This document shows, one piece after another, positions 1 through 6,598 of a DNA stretch of 7,949 nucleotides. Source of the stretch: Polynucleobacter meluiroseus. GTDB taxonomy: Bacteria; Pseudomonadota; Gammaproteobacteria; Burkholderiales; Burkholderiaceae. The translations under genes and the position numbers were made by a program. Under the pieces are notes generated by a model. That model did no database searches, was not told the origin of the DNA, and saw only the letters and a list, made by a program, of their open reading frames with translations. The number at the start of each line of letters is the position of its first letter. The first letter of the stretch is position 1. The stretch spans positions 1 to 7,949 of the forward strand of contig CAMBJN010000060.1 in assembly GCA_945867755.1 (NCBI GenBank), in the 5' to 3' direction.

Positions 1-520
1 GGGGGTAGTATTTCTGAATTGCCTTTGCAATCACGCTCGAAACTGGAATGATTTTCAAATTTTTCAGTGATCCTGTTTTTACCTCTATGCCTAATTCTTG
101 CGCTTCCATTCTCAAGTAAGACCAAGCCCTGATGGACAATCTTTTCCACCAATCCTTGTTTTTAATAGTTGCAAACGGCATTGAGTGAAAGGTGGTGATG
201 TCATGAGAGATGCTTCTTTCATGACTGTGGATCACATAGTTTTGAGCGCCAAGTGTTTGAATAACATCATCTACTTTTTTGGCAAATCGCCTATACATCA
301 ACCCTCTTGGTTTTGGTCTAAGCTGACCTAATTCAATGACTTTGATATTTTGATGATCGGGCGCCTTGTGGGATTGCTCGCAAATAACAGTGACCAAGCA
401 ATTCTTTATCGCAAGCTCGTGACTAATTTGCCAGGCATATGATTCCATGCCGCCAACGGGGCCCCAGCTTCTGACAATCTGAATAAGTTTTTGCGGTTGA
501 CTATTCAATTTAATGACCAT
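1..520 (-). CDS. GT4-type glycosyltransferase, N-terminal part (cut by left window edge)
   Basis: This is an open frame of 173 codons from the ATG at 520 that runs off the left edge without a stop, so only the N-terminal acceptor-binding half is visible. The start of the protein (LIQIVRSWGPVGGME, residues 12-26) is the hydrophobic strand followed by the Gly-Gly-Met-Glu loop usual in GT-B fold, GT4 sugar transferases. A HSHER segment at residues 98-102 and an IIPVSS stretch near residue 160, just before the linker to the nucleotide-sugar domain, fit the same fold. The ATG shares its A with the TAA of the upstream GT2 gene (TAATG), so translation is probably coupled. In this operon, facing msbA, a role in building the LPS core is likely. 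The sugar and linkage cannot be told, because the C-terminal donor-binding domain lies outside the window. A WaaG-like role is possible but unproven. Confidence 0.85.
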   Translation of the reverse strand, partial: MVIKLNSQPQKLIQIVRSWGPVGGMESYAWQISHELAIKNCLVTVICEQSHKAPDHQNIKVIELGQLRPKPRGLMYRRFAKKVDDVIQTLGAQNYVIHSHERSISHDITTFHSMPFATIKNKDWWKRLSIRAWSYLRMEAQELGIEVKTGSLKNLKIIPVSSVIAKAIQKYYP

Positions 521-1296
521 TAGTTCTTCGCCAGAATTTTGGCTCTGACCAGTGCTGCATTTTTTTCTGCAGTTTCCTTGTCAGCCATCTTGTGCCACAA
601 ATGAATAACTTCTGTGGCCCATGCGCCAGATTTTCTGATAACCCCATTTTTTTGAAGTCTGAAGACAAAATCGGCATCCTCATGGCCCCAACCCGTAAAA
701 CTTTCATCGAATCCATGAATGGCTAAAGCATCTGATTTCCAGCAGGCCATATTGCACCCCTTGATGCGCCTCCATTCAAATTCTTCATAGAGCCTGATTT
801 TATGGTCGGGTAATTTGAGAAAAATCGGTAGCCACTTGTTAACAAGGCCATTGATGCCCCATGAAAAAATGTGACTCATTAATTTTTGATGCGACCACTT
901 GCCGCTTAAGCATAGCATTTGACTGAATTTTTCATTGCCAAGGATTCTGCTACCAGTGACAAGGTGATTTTTTTCTGAAAGTTTGAGATGCTGAGCAATA
1001 AAGTCATGCTGTGGAATGCAATCGCCATCTAGAAATACCAAATAATCACCCTTGGCATGTTTAATGCCTTGATTCAAAATCAAGCTTTTGCGAAAGCCCA
1101 GATCCTCTTGCCATAAATATGTGATGGATACAGGAAAGTCTGCTTGAAACTGCGTAATTAACTTTTTTGTCTCTTCTTTTGAGCCATCATCGCAAATGAT
1201 GATTTCAAAGTCTTTGATGGTTTGCTCTTTGAGACCTTGTAAACAGAGCGATAGTGCTTCTGGCCAGTTATAGGTAGCTAATAAAACGCTGATCAC
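520..1296 (-). CDS. GT2 family glycosyltransferase with galactosyltransferase-type C-terminal motif
   Basis: This is a cytoplasmic-face sugar transferase of 258 residues with a GT-A fold. It opens with ISVLLATYN (2-10), then ICDDGS (34-39) for nucleotide binding, and FLDGD (88-92), the DXD metal site. GWGHEDADF (202-210) is the motif of the C-terminal domain shared with galactosyltransferases (Glyco_transf_7C type) and supplies the likely catalytic acid residues. An open frame reaches a TTG at 1326, but I chose the GTG at 1296. It makes a GTGA overlap with the upstream stop, has an AGGA eight bases upstream, and places the first beta strand at the N terminus as usual in the family. The gene ends in TAATG with the next transferase. 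There is no signal peptide or membrane segment. The operon suggests LPS core or O-chain assembly; the sugar donor, acceptor and linkage are unknown. Confidence 0.88.
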   Translation of the reverse strand: MISVLLATYNWPEALSLCLQGLKEQTIKDFEIIICDDGSKEETKKLITQFQADFPVSITYLWQEDLGFRKSLILNQGIKHAKGDYLVFLDGDCIPQHDFIAQHLKLSEKNHLVTGSRILGNEKFSQMLCLSGKWSHQKLMSHIFSWGINGLVNKWLPIFLKLPDHKIRLYEEFEWRRIKGCNMACWKSDALAIHGFDESFTGWGHEDADFVFRLQKNGVIRKSGAWATEVIHLWHKMADKETAEKNAALVRAKILAKN

Positions 1297-2051
1297 TTTG
1301 AATGTCCTGATTGTTGGAGTAGCCAAATCTTGATGTAGCGATAATAAGTTCCCTCAGCATTGGATATGGCTAAAGCGAGACCTTGAGGGCCATCTAAAAA
1401 TCCTAAGCGTAAGAAGTAGGTTCTGATGAATGCCCAAACAGCATGCCAGAAAGCTTTGCAAACCGATGATCTTTTACCTTGCCCAAATGATTGCTCAGCT
1501 GAAGCGGTCGAGTAAGCATCCATCTTTTTTAAGACTTGTGAGAAATCTCTAAAGCTGTAATGTAAGAAGTGGTGCTTTAGCTTTTCTTTTGATCCCGTGG
1601 GTAGTAACCGTTCATGAACCAAATGATCTGAAAATTTTGCACTGCCTCGTTTGAATAAACGATCAACATAATCGGGGTACCAGCCTGAGTGCTTCATGAA
1701 GCGACCGCAGTACCAAGAAGATCTTGGCATGGCATAACAATCTGCAGCATTGGGCGATGCCATGGTAGTCAGAATCTCTTGTTTGAGCTCAGGCGTGACA
1801 CGCTCATCGGCGTCAATCGATAAAACCCAGTCTTGCGTGGCTAAATTGAGGGCACGGTTCTTTTGTGGCCCAAATCCGGGCCAATCTGAGGTAATTTCAA
1901 GCTTTGCGCCAAAAGATTTGGCAATTTCTTGAGTTTTATCGCTACTTTGACTGTCTACAACGATAATCTCATCTGCAAAAGAGACGCTCTCAAGGCAGCC
2001 CTTGAGGTTGGCTTCTTCATTTTTAGTAATTAAGATGACTGATAGGCTCAT
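1293..2051 (-). CDS. waaE: WaaE/KdtX-like GT2 LPS core glycosyltransferase
   Basis: This 252-residue protein matches the WaaE/KdtX group (beta-1,4-glucosyltransferase-like), known in enterobacteria for adding glucose to heptose I of the LPS inner core. The start SVILITKNEEANL (3-15) and VVDSQSSDKT (31-40) form the UDP-sugar pocket. The DXD site is at SIDADE (78-83), followed by the group's typical W-x-G-F-G-x-Q-K-N-x-A block (57-67). A basic, aromatic segment (about 112-134) and HYSFRDF (164-170) continue the family pattern. The C-terminal region around 200-220 is amphipathic or hydrophobic and may touch the membrane. It is the first gene of the minus-strand glycosyltransferase operon and overlaps the next by GTGA. 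It has no clear Shine-Dalgarno sequence before its ATG. Family membership is firm, but the exact sugar in this organism is inferred, so the symbol is tentative. Confidence 0.85.
   Translation of the reverse strand: MSLSVILITKNEEANLKGCLESVSFADEIIVVDSQSSDKTQEIAKSFGAKLEITSDWPGFGPQKNRALNLATQDWVLSIDADERVTPELKQEILTTMASPNAADCYAMPRSSWYCGRFMKHSGWYPDYVDRLFKRGSAKFSDHLVHERLLPTGSKEKLKHHFLHYSFRDFSQVLKKMDAYSTASAEQSFGQGKRSSVCKAFWHAVWAFIRTYFLRLGFLDGPQGLALAISNAEGTYYRYIKIWLLQQSGHSK
1305..1308 (-). promoter_or_regulatory. Ribosome binding site deciding the GTG start of the second GT2 gene
   Basis: AGGA on the minus strand lies eight bases before the GTG at 1296, inside the last codons of the upstream waaE-like gene. 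It supports the GTG over the in-frame TTG at 1326, which has no such site. This is a sequence-based inference only. Confidence 0.5.
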
Positions 2052-2057
2052 AGAGCG

Positions 2058-2066
2058 ATGTTAGCA
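2058..2066 (-). promoter_or_regulatory. Possible extended -10 element for the glycosyltransferase operon
   Basis: The minus strand reads TGCTAACAT, a TGn extension followed by a hexamer that matches TATAAT at four of six places. Usual spacing would put the transcription start at about 2051-2052, at the start codon itself, giving a leaderless or nearly leaderless message. No convincing -35 is present. This is a weak prediction. Confidence 0.25.
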
Positions 2067-2077
2067 CCGGTGTAGGT

Positions 2078-2083
2078 TACGAT
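2078..2083 (+). promoter_or_regulatory. Possible -10 element for msbA
   Basis: TACGAT matches TATAAT at four of six positions. Usual spacing would place the start of transcription within a base or two of the msbA ATG at 2091, which would fit the lack of a usable Shine-Dalgarno spacing. No good -35 is seen, so a promoter inside the divergent gene is an equal possibility. Confidence 0.2.
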
Positions 2084-2090
2084 TGAGGTT

Positions 2091-3893
2091 ATGGATTCAA
2101 ATAGCATTCAAATTAAGACGCAAACAGCGCTGACCCGTATTTTAAAGTATGCCTTGCCTCATAAGGTGGCTGTCGTTTTGGCATTACTGGGCCTGACGAT
2201 TGTTGCTGCCACAGAAACGGCTATTCCAGCTCTGCTGAAGCCTTTATTGGACCGTGGCTTTAGTGGCAAGTTAAACGATAAGTTATGGTACGTGCCAGCC
2301 TTTTTGGTGGGCTTGGCATTTATCCGGGGTTTTGCTCAATTTGGCTCGAACTACGCTTTGAGCCACATCACCAATTCTGTTTTATTCAAATTGCGTGAGC
2401 AAATGTTTAATCGCTTACTACAAGCTCCCGCTGATTTATTTCAGAATCGTTCATCAGCATCATTGATCAATGCAGTGGTATTCGAGGTCAATGCAGTTCT
2501 TCAAGTGATCACCAGTATTGCCATGAACTTGGTTAGAGATAGCTTAACTGTGATCGGTCTCATGGCTTATTTGTTCTATCTCAACTGGCGCTTAACACTG
2601 TTAATTTTGATCATCTTCCCAATCATTGGCTTCATGGTGAAGTTGATCAATACGCGTTTACGTAAATTGCACAAGGTCAGTCAAGACATGACCAATGAGC
2701 TGTCATATGTGGTGGAGGAGAGCGTCGGTGGTTATAAGGTGGTCAAGTTGCATGGCGGCCAAGCCTATGAAAAACAACGCTTTGCTCTCATCGCTAACAA
2801 GCTCAGACGTTACTCTATGAAGATTGCTGTTGCTGGTGGCCTGAACCAGCCCATGACTCAATTAGTAGCCTCCATAGCATTGTCAGGAGTCTTGTTGGTG
2901 GCCTTGTTTCAATCATCGATGGCAGAAGTCACTGTGGGTGGTTTTGTGGCGTTTGTCACTGCTTTAATTTTGATTATTTCTCCATTGAAGCATTTGGCTG
3001 ATATCAATCAACCTTTGCAGCGAGGCATTGCTGCTGCGGATATGATTTTTAAGTTAATGGATCAGCCGATTGAAGAAGATTCAGTGCGCAGAGATGACGC
3101 CATTAAATTAGATAAAGCTCGTGGTGATTTGGAGTTCAAAAAAGTAGGTTTTGGTTATTCCGGGGTGCAAGCTTTAGGCGCTGAAGATGAGTATGCAATC
3201 AAAGAAGTGTTGAAAGAGATTGATTTAAAGATCCCAGCGGGAGAAGTGGTTGCTTTTGTAGGGCCATCAGGCAGTGGTAAATCAACCTTGGTTAATTTAT
3301 TGCCACGCTTTTTTAATCCAACCAGCGGCGCCATTCATTTGGATGGATTAAATATTCAGGATATTGATTTGAAAGATTTGCGGCGCCAAATGGCTTTTGT
3401 GAGCCAGGACGTGGTCTTGTTCAATGACACCATTGCTGCAAACGTAGCATATGGAGCTGTAAGTCCTGAAGAAGTTAATCGTGGCAGAGTTCGTGAAGCG
3501 CTTCAAGCTGCCAATTTGACTGAGTTGATCAAAGAGTTGCCTGAAGGTATTGATTCTGAAGTTGGCGATAATGGTAATCGATTGTCAGGCGGTCAGAGAC
3601 AGCGTTTGGCGATTGCCAGAGCTATTTATAAAGACGCGCCTATTTTGATTTTGGATGAGGCAACTTCTGCCTTGGATTCTGAATCAGAGCGCCAAGTTCA
3701 AGAGGCTCTTGAAAAGCTCATGGAAGGTAAAACCACCTTGGTGATTGCGCATCGACTATCGACGATAGAAAATGCTGATCGTATTGTGGTATTGGATCAT
3801 GGAAGAGTCGTTGAGAATGGATCGCATGCTGAGCTGATCACTCAAAATGGCCTATATGCCAGCCTGCACCGCTTGCAGTTTTCGCGCGCTTAA
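2091..3893 (+). CDS. msbA: Lipid A-core exporter MsbA, ABC transporter (fused permease-ATPase)
   Basis: MsbA is an inner-membrane homodimer that uses ATP to flip lipid A-core from the cytoplasmic to the periplasmic leaflet before LPS export. The 600-residue length suits the family. Residues about 25-320 form the six-helix exporter domain, with clear hydrophobic runs near 27-45, 65-85, 130-180 and 245-297. The ATPase domain follows: A-loop Tyr356, Walker A GPSGSGKST (391-399), Q-loop SQD (438-440), signature LSGGQ (498-502), Walker B ILILDE (518-523), D-loop SALD (526-529) and switch His554. All catalytic residues are intact. From memory of E. coli MsbA, the stretch between the A-loop and Walker A is about ten residues longer here. 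The ATG at 2091 is the only plausible start, since an in-frame stop lies at 2073-2075. Divergent LPS transferases support MsbA over a drug exporter. Confidence 0.93.
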   Translation: MDSNSIQIKTQTALTRILKYALPHKVAVVLALLGLTIVAATETAIPALLKPLLDRGFSGKLNDKLWYVPAFLVGLAFIRGFAQFGSNYALSHITNSVLFKLREQMFNRLLQAPADLFQNRSSASLINAVVFEVNAVLQVITSIAMNLVRDSLTVIGLMAYLFYLNWRLTLLILIIFPIIGFMVKLINTRLRKLHKVSQDMTNELSYVVEESVGGYKVVKLHGGQAYEKQRFALIANKLRRYSMKIAVAGGLNQPMTQLVASIALSGVLLVALFQSSMAEVTVGGFVAFVTALILIISPLKHLADINQPLQRGIAAADMIFKLMDQPIEEDSVRRDDAIKLDKARGDLEFKKVGFGYSGVQALGAEDEYAIKEVLKEIDLKIPAGEVVAFVGPSGSGKSTLVNLLPRFFNPTSGAIHLDGLNIQDIDLKDLRRQMAFVSQDVVLFNDTIAANVAYGAVSPEEVNRGRVREALQAANLTELIKELPEGIDSEVGDNGNRLSGGQRQRLAIARAIYKDAPILILDEATSALDSESERQVQEALEKLMEGKTTLVIAHRLSTIENADRIVVLDHGRVVENGSHAELITQNGLYASLHRLQFSRA

Positions 3894-5359
3894 TTTAAGA
3901 CAATGTCGTATTGTTCTTGGTTAAAGCTTGATTCAGCTTGGAGACGAATCGGCTTATCTATGAATTCAATCAGTTGAGCAAGGTGAGTGCTTTCCTCTTC
4001 TAAGAAGCGGTCAATCACATCAGCGCTGGCAATGATTCTGAATTCCTTGGGGTTGAACTGGCGGTGTTCACGCAATACTTCTCGCAAAATCTCATAGCAA
4101 ACACTTTGAGCAGTCTTAACCTGACCTTTGCCCTGACAAACATCACAAGGTTCGCATAAAAGGTGCGCCAATGACTCACGGGTTCTCTTGCGAGTCATTT
4201 CTACCAAACCCAATGAAGAAAATGGGTTGGCCGAAGTTCTGATTTTATCCCGCGCTAAATTTTTATTGAGTTCCTCTAGGACTGCGTCTTGATGTTCTTT
4301 GCTATGCATGTCAATGAAATCAATGATGATGATGCCACCAAGGTTACGCAGACGCAGTTGACGCGCAATGGTTTGAGCAGCCTCTAAATTTGTTTTATAG
4401 ATAGTGTCATCAAATGTGCGAGCACCCACATAGCTGCCAGTGTTCACATCAATGGTGGTCATTGATTCTGTTTGGTCAATCATCAGGTAGCCACCTGATT
4501 TGAGGTCTACTCGACGACCCAAGGCTCGGTTGATTTCTGATTCTGTATCGTATAAATCAAATAGAGGGCGTTCGCCGCGATAAAGAATCAACTTCGACTC
4601 TTGATTGGGCATAAAGGCTTTAGCAAAGGCCTTGAGCTTTTCAAAATTCTCTGCAGAATCCACGCGGATTTGGCCAATGGCATCATTCGCCAAATCTCTC
4701 AACACTCGTTCAGATAAACTTAAATCTTGATGAAGCAAGCATGGGGCAGGTATTTGCTTGCTGCCATCCTGAATCTTTTTCCAAGTGGCGCTCAGGTATC
4801 TCAAGTCATTTGATAGCTCTTGATCATCGGCATCTTCTGCGCTGGTTCTTAAAATATAACTACCAGATTCTTTTTGATCTTTGGCCAGTAAATCTTGAAA
4901 TCTTTTCTTTAAAGCGTCACGGTCCTCAAGATTCTCAATTTTTTGTGATATAGCTACTTGTTGGCCATTGTCTTCTTGAGGCAGGAAAACTAAATTACGA
5001 CCAGCAATACTGATGTGCGTGCTCAAGCGAGCTCCTTTAGTGCCCAGTGGATCTTTTAACACTTGAACCAAAATGGTTTGCCCATCAAATACTACTTTTT
5101 CAATCGGGGTGTTATCAGGTTTGGAGTTTTTTGGCATCCATAAATCAGCCACATGAAGAAATGCGGCTTTATCTAAACCAATATCAATGAATGCAGATTG
5201 CATACCTGGTAATACGCGGGTCACTTTGCCTAAGTACACATTACCAACAATGCCTCGACTTTGACTTCTTTCGATATGAAGCTCTTGCACCACCCCTTGA
5301 GCAATGATGGCTACTCGGGTTTCTTGTGGCGTGATATTAACGAGGATTTCTTCAATCAT
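3890..5359 (-). CDS. rng: Ribonuclease G
   Basis: RNase G is the short, cytoplasmic member of the RNase E/G endonuclease family. It matures the 5' end of 16S rRNA and cuts AU-rich single-stranded RNA with a preference for 5'-monophosphate ends. The 489 residues match E. coli RNase G and lack the long C-terminal degradosome scaffold of RNase E. The N terminus (MIEEILVNITPQETRVA) is typical. The S1 RNA-binding domain spans about 35-120 (GNVYLGKV; AFIDIGLDKAAFLH). The catalytic metal-binding Asp residues are visible in TTIDVNTG (Asp304) and IIIIDFID (Asp347). The zinc-link cysteines appear in CEPCDVC (402-408), and a small C-terminal domain follows. It lies 54 bases downstream of maf, as the two genes neighbour each other in many proteobacteria. 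Its stop overlaps that of convergent msbA. No strong ribosome binding site is visible. Confidence 0.95.
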   Translation of the reverse strand: MIEEILVNITPQETRVAIIAQGVVQELHIERSQSRGIVGNVYLGKVTRVLPGMQSAFIDIGLDKAAFLHVADLWMPKNSKPDNTPIEKVVFDGQTILVQVLKDPLGTKGARLSTHISIAGRNLVFLPQEDNGQQVAISQKIENLEDRDALKKRFQDLLAKDQKESGSYILRTSAEDADDQELSNDLRYLSATWKKIQDGSKQIPAPCLLHQDLSLSERVLRDLANDAIGQIRVDSAENFEKLKAFAKAFMPNQESKLILYRGERPLFDLYDTESEINRALGRRVDLKSGGYLMIDQTESMTTIDVNTGSYVGARTFDDTIYKTNLEAAQTIARQLRLRNLGGIIIIDFIDMHSKEHQDAVLEELNKNLARDKIRTSANPFSSLGLVEMTRKRTRESLAHLLCEPCDVCQGKGQVKTAQSVCYEILREVLREHRQFNPKEFRIIASADVIDRFLEEESTHLAQLIEFIDKPIRLQAESSFNQEQYDIVLN

Positions 5360-5413
5360 GGCTGAAACATTATCAATGTGTTGAGGTCGTACGCAGGGAG
5401 TTTTAAATCAGTT
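5360..5413 (-). promoter_or_regulatory. maf-rng intergenic spacer with a -10-like hexamer
   Basis: This is the largest gap in the housekeeping operon. On the minus strand GATAAT (5369-5374) matches the -10 consensus at five of six positions, but no -35 is evident, and a start from it would lie only a few bases before the rng ATG. Two direct copies of AGTTTTAA (plus strand, 5399-5406 and 5410-5417) are spaced 11 bp apart around the maf stop. No hairpin terminator is visible, so read-through from maf to rng is expected. A separate rng promoter is possible but weakly supported. Confidence 0.25.
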
Positions 5414-6094
5414 TTAAGGCTTAAGAGAAAACTGTACACCAGTTTCATGCATGAGTTGGGAGGTTTCATAAAGAGGCAAGCCCATGATGCCGCTAAAGCT
5501 GCCTGAAATTTCTTTGATCAAGCAGCCGCCAATACCTTGGATGCCATAAGCTCCGGCTTTACCCATCGGTTCATTGGTCAATATGTAAGCATTGATCTCT
5601 TCATTGCTGAGTGACTTAAAAGTCACTTGCGAACTTGAAACCAAAAGCCTTGGTTCATCATCATTGATATGAGGCTTACCTGCCACAGCAACCGCTGTAT
5701 GAACCTGATGTGTTTTGCCACTCAAAAGCTGCAGAATTCTTATGGCATCTTGATGATCGGTGGGTTTGCCTAAAATGATTTCTTTGTTAGATTTATTTTG
5801 ATTGTTTTGCTCACTTTCATTCTGATCCTCTAGGGTAAGGACCACGGTGGTGTCGGCGCACAAGATGGGTACTGAGTGTAATCCTCTGACATGAAGTCGC
5901 TGTTTGGCAGCCATTAACTTGGTCAACGTGACGCGCATTACATAAGCCAAGGCTGGTTCATTGGGTAATTGAATTTCCAATGACTCAGCATCTTCACTTG
6001 AATCGGCGAGCAGCAATTCAAACTTAACACCTATTTGCGTGAGAAGTTCTTGGCGACGAGGGCTTTGTGAAGCCAGGTAAATAAATGGGTGCAT
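5414..6094 (-). CDS. maf: Maf-family nucleoside triphosphate pyrophosphatase (YhdE-like)
   Basis: Maf enzymes hydrolyse non-canonical or surplus nucleotides to monophosphate and pyrophosphate in the cytoplasm. The YhdE type favours dTTP and UTP. From the ATG at 6094 the protein has 226 residues. Family motifs are LASQSPRRQELL (7-18, phosphate binding), ADTTV (80-84, catalytic Asp), LGKP (108-111), KAGAYGIQG (179-187, the YhdE-type signature) and GSFSGIMGLP (198-207). An open frame extends one codon to a TTG at 6097, but the ATG fits better. Between the catalytic strand and LGKP there is an unusual polar insertion at about 89-105, rich in Asn, Gln, Glu and Lys, where most homologues have only a few residues. 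This makes the protein longer than the usual length of about 195. All core motifs are kept, so it is probably active. It sits 27 bases after rlmH. Confidence 0.93.
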   Translation of the reverse strand: MHPFIYLASQSPRRQELLTQIGVKFELLLADSSEDAESLEIQLPNEPALAYVMRVTLTKLMAAKQRLHVRGLHSVPILCADTTVVLTLEDQNESEQNNQNKSNKEIILGKPTDHQDAIRILQLLSGKTHQVHTAVAVAGKPHINDDEPRLLVSSSQVTFKSLSNEEINAYILTNEPMGKAGAYGIQGIGGCLIKEISGSFSGIMGLPLYETSQLMHETGVQFSLKP

Positions 6095-6121
6095 CAAACT
6101 TAATTTTCAAGCAGTCGTGAT

Positions 6122-6565
6122 TTAAACGCGATGATAGGGGTGCCCTTGCAAGATGGTCCAAGCACGGTAGAGTTGTTCAATCAATAAAACTCGAGCCATG
6201 GCATGCGGAAGAGTCATGCTTGATAGACGAATCATCGAGGTAGCTTCCTCTTTAAGCTCAGCATCTAAGCCATCGGCTCCGCCAATCAGTAGTGCTATGT
6301 CTTTGCCGTCTTGGCGCCAACTGCTGAGTTGATTCGCCAAGTCTAGAGTTGAAAGGTCTTTGCCGCGCTCATCCAAGGCAATGATGCGAGCGCCTTTTGG
6401 AAGAGCCTCACGTATCTTGATGGCCTCTTTGACTGGACTGATATCAGGCTTGAGTTCTTTGATCTGAATCGCACAATCTGCTGGCATGCGTTTCAGATAA
6501 TCTTGGGTTGCAGTTTCAGCCCAAACGGGCATCTTGTGACCAACTGCAATAACCCAAAGTTTCAT
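6122..6565 (-). CDS. rlmH: 23S rRNA pseudouridine-1915 N3-methyltransferase RlmH
   Basis: RlmH is a SPOUT-class, SAM-dependent dimeric enzyme that methylates N3 of pseudouridine 1915 in helix 69 of 23S rRNA on the assembled ribosome. The 147-residue protein starts MKLWVIAVGHKMPVW, close to the E. coli protein. It carries the SAM-binding LLIGGADGL (92-100), the SLTLP-like SSMTLPHA (115-122) and the knot-forming tail ending in HPYHR (142-146). Only Val follows the HPYHR motif, where Glu or Asp is common. The start is the ATG at 6565, 30 bases after the rsfS stop. No good Shine-Dalgarno sequence precedes it, and the upstream bases are pyrimidine-rich instead. The rsfS-rlmH pair is widely conserved, consistent with joint action at the ribosomal subunit interface. 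Confidence 0.96.
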   Translation of the reverse strand: MKLWVIAVGHKMPVWAETATQDYLKRMPADCAIQIKELKPDISPVKEAIKIREALPKGARIIALDERGKDLSTLDLANQLSSWRQDGKDIALLIGGADGLDAELKEEATSMIRLSSMTLPHAMARVLLIEQLYRAWTILQGHPYHRV

Positions 6566-6582
6566 GATTGAAAAAGGAGCCC

Positions 6583-6598
6583 TAAACCTAAAGGTTTA
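6583..6598. repeat. Small inverted repeat between rsfS and rlmH
   Basis: TAAACCT and AGGTTTA are perfect 7-base arms separated by AA, and the right arm includes the rsfS stop codon. In RNA this would form a stem of about six pairs with a four-base loop, AT-rich and weak. No U-tract follows close behind on the minus strand, so it is a poor terminator. It may be chance or a minor mRNA-processing site. Confidence 0.4.

Larger units (their letters stand above)
2052..2090. promoter_or_regulatory. Divergent 39-bp intergenic region between waaE-like gene and msbA
   Basis: The gap separates two divergent start codons and must hold, or lie within, the promoters of both transcription units. Near its centre is a perfect 8-bp palindrome, CACCGGTG (2065-2072). 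No well-spaced Shine-Dalgarno sequence is seen on either side: the msbA side has GAGG only two bases from ATG, and the other side has none. Weak -10-like hexamers occur on both strands, each placed so that transcription would begin close to the start codon. The role of the palindrome is unknown. Confidence 0.5.

Noticed and set aside
510..716. Minus-strand open frame of 68 codons
   Set aside because: It lies wholly in another frame inside the well-supported GT2 gene and its protein resembles no known family.
1293..1326. TTG start at 1326 for the second GT2 gene
   Set aside because: It would create a 34-base overlap without a ribosome binding site, whereas the GTG at 1296 has an AGGA and the usual family N terminus.
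3890..5359. RNase E rather than RNase G
   Set aside because: The protein ends at 489 residues, shortly after the zinc-link and small domain, with no long Arg/Pro-rich scaffold, and it neighbours maf as rng usually does.
5399..5417. Two AGTTTTAA direct repeats 11 bp apart
   Set aside because: They are short, AT-rich and overlap the maf stop codon; chance is the simplest explanation.
6574..6579. AAGGAG on the plus strand upstream of rlmH, a strong Shine-Dalgarno-like string
   Set aside because: It is on the strand opposite to the genes and no start codon with an open frame follows at a proper distance.
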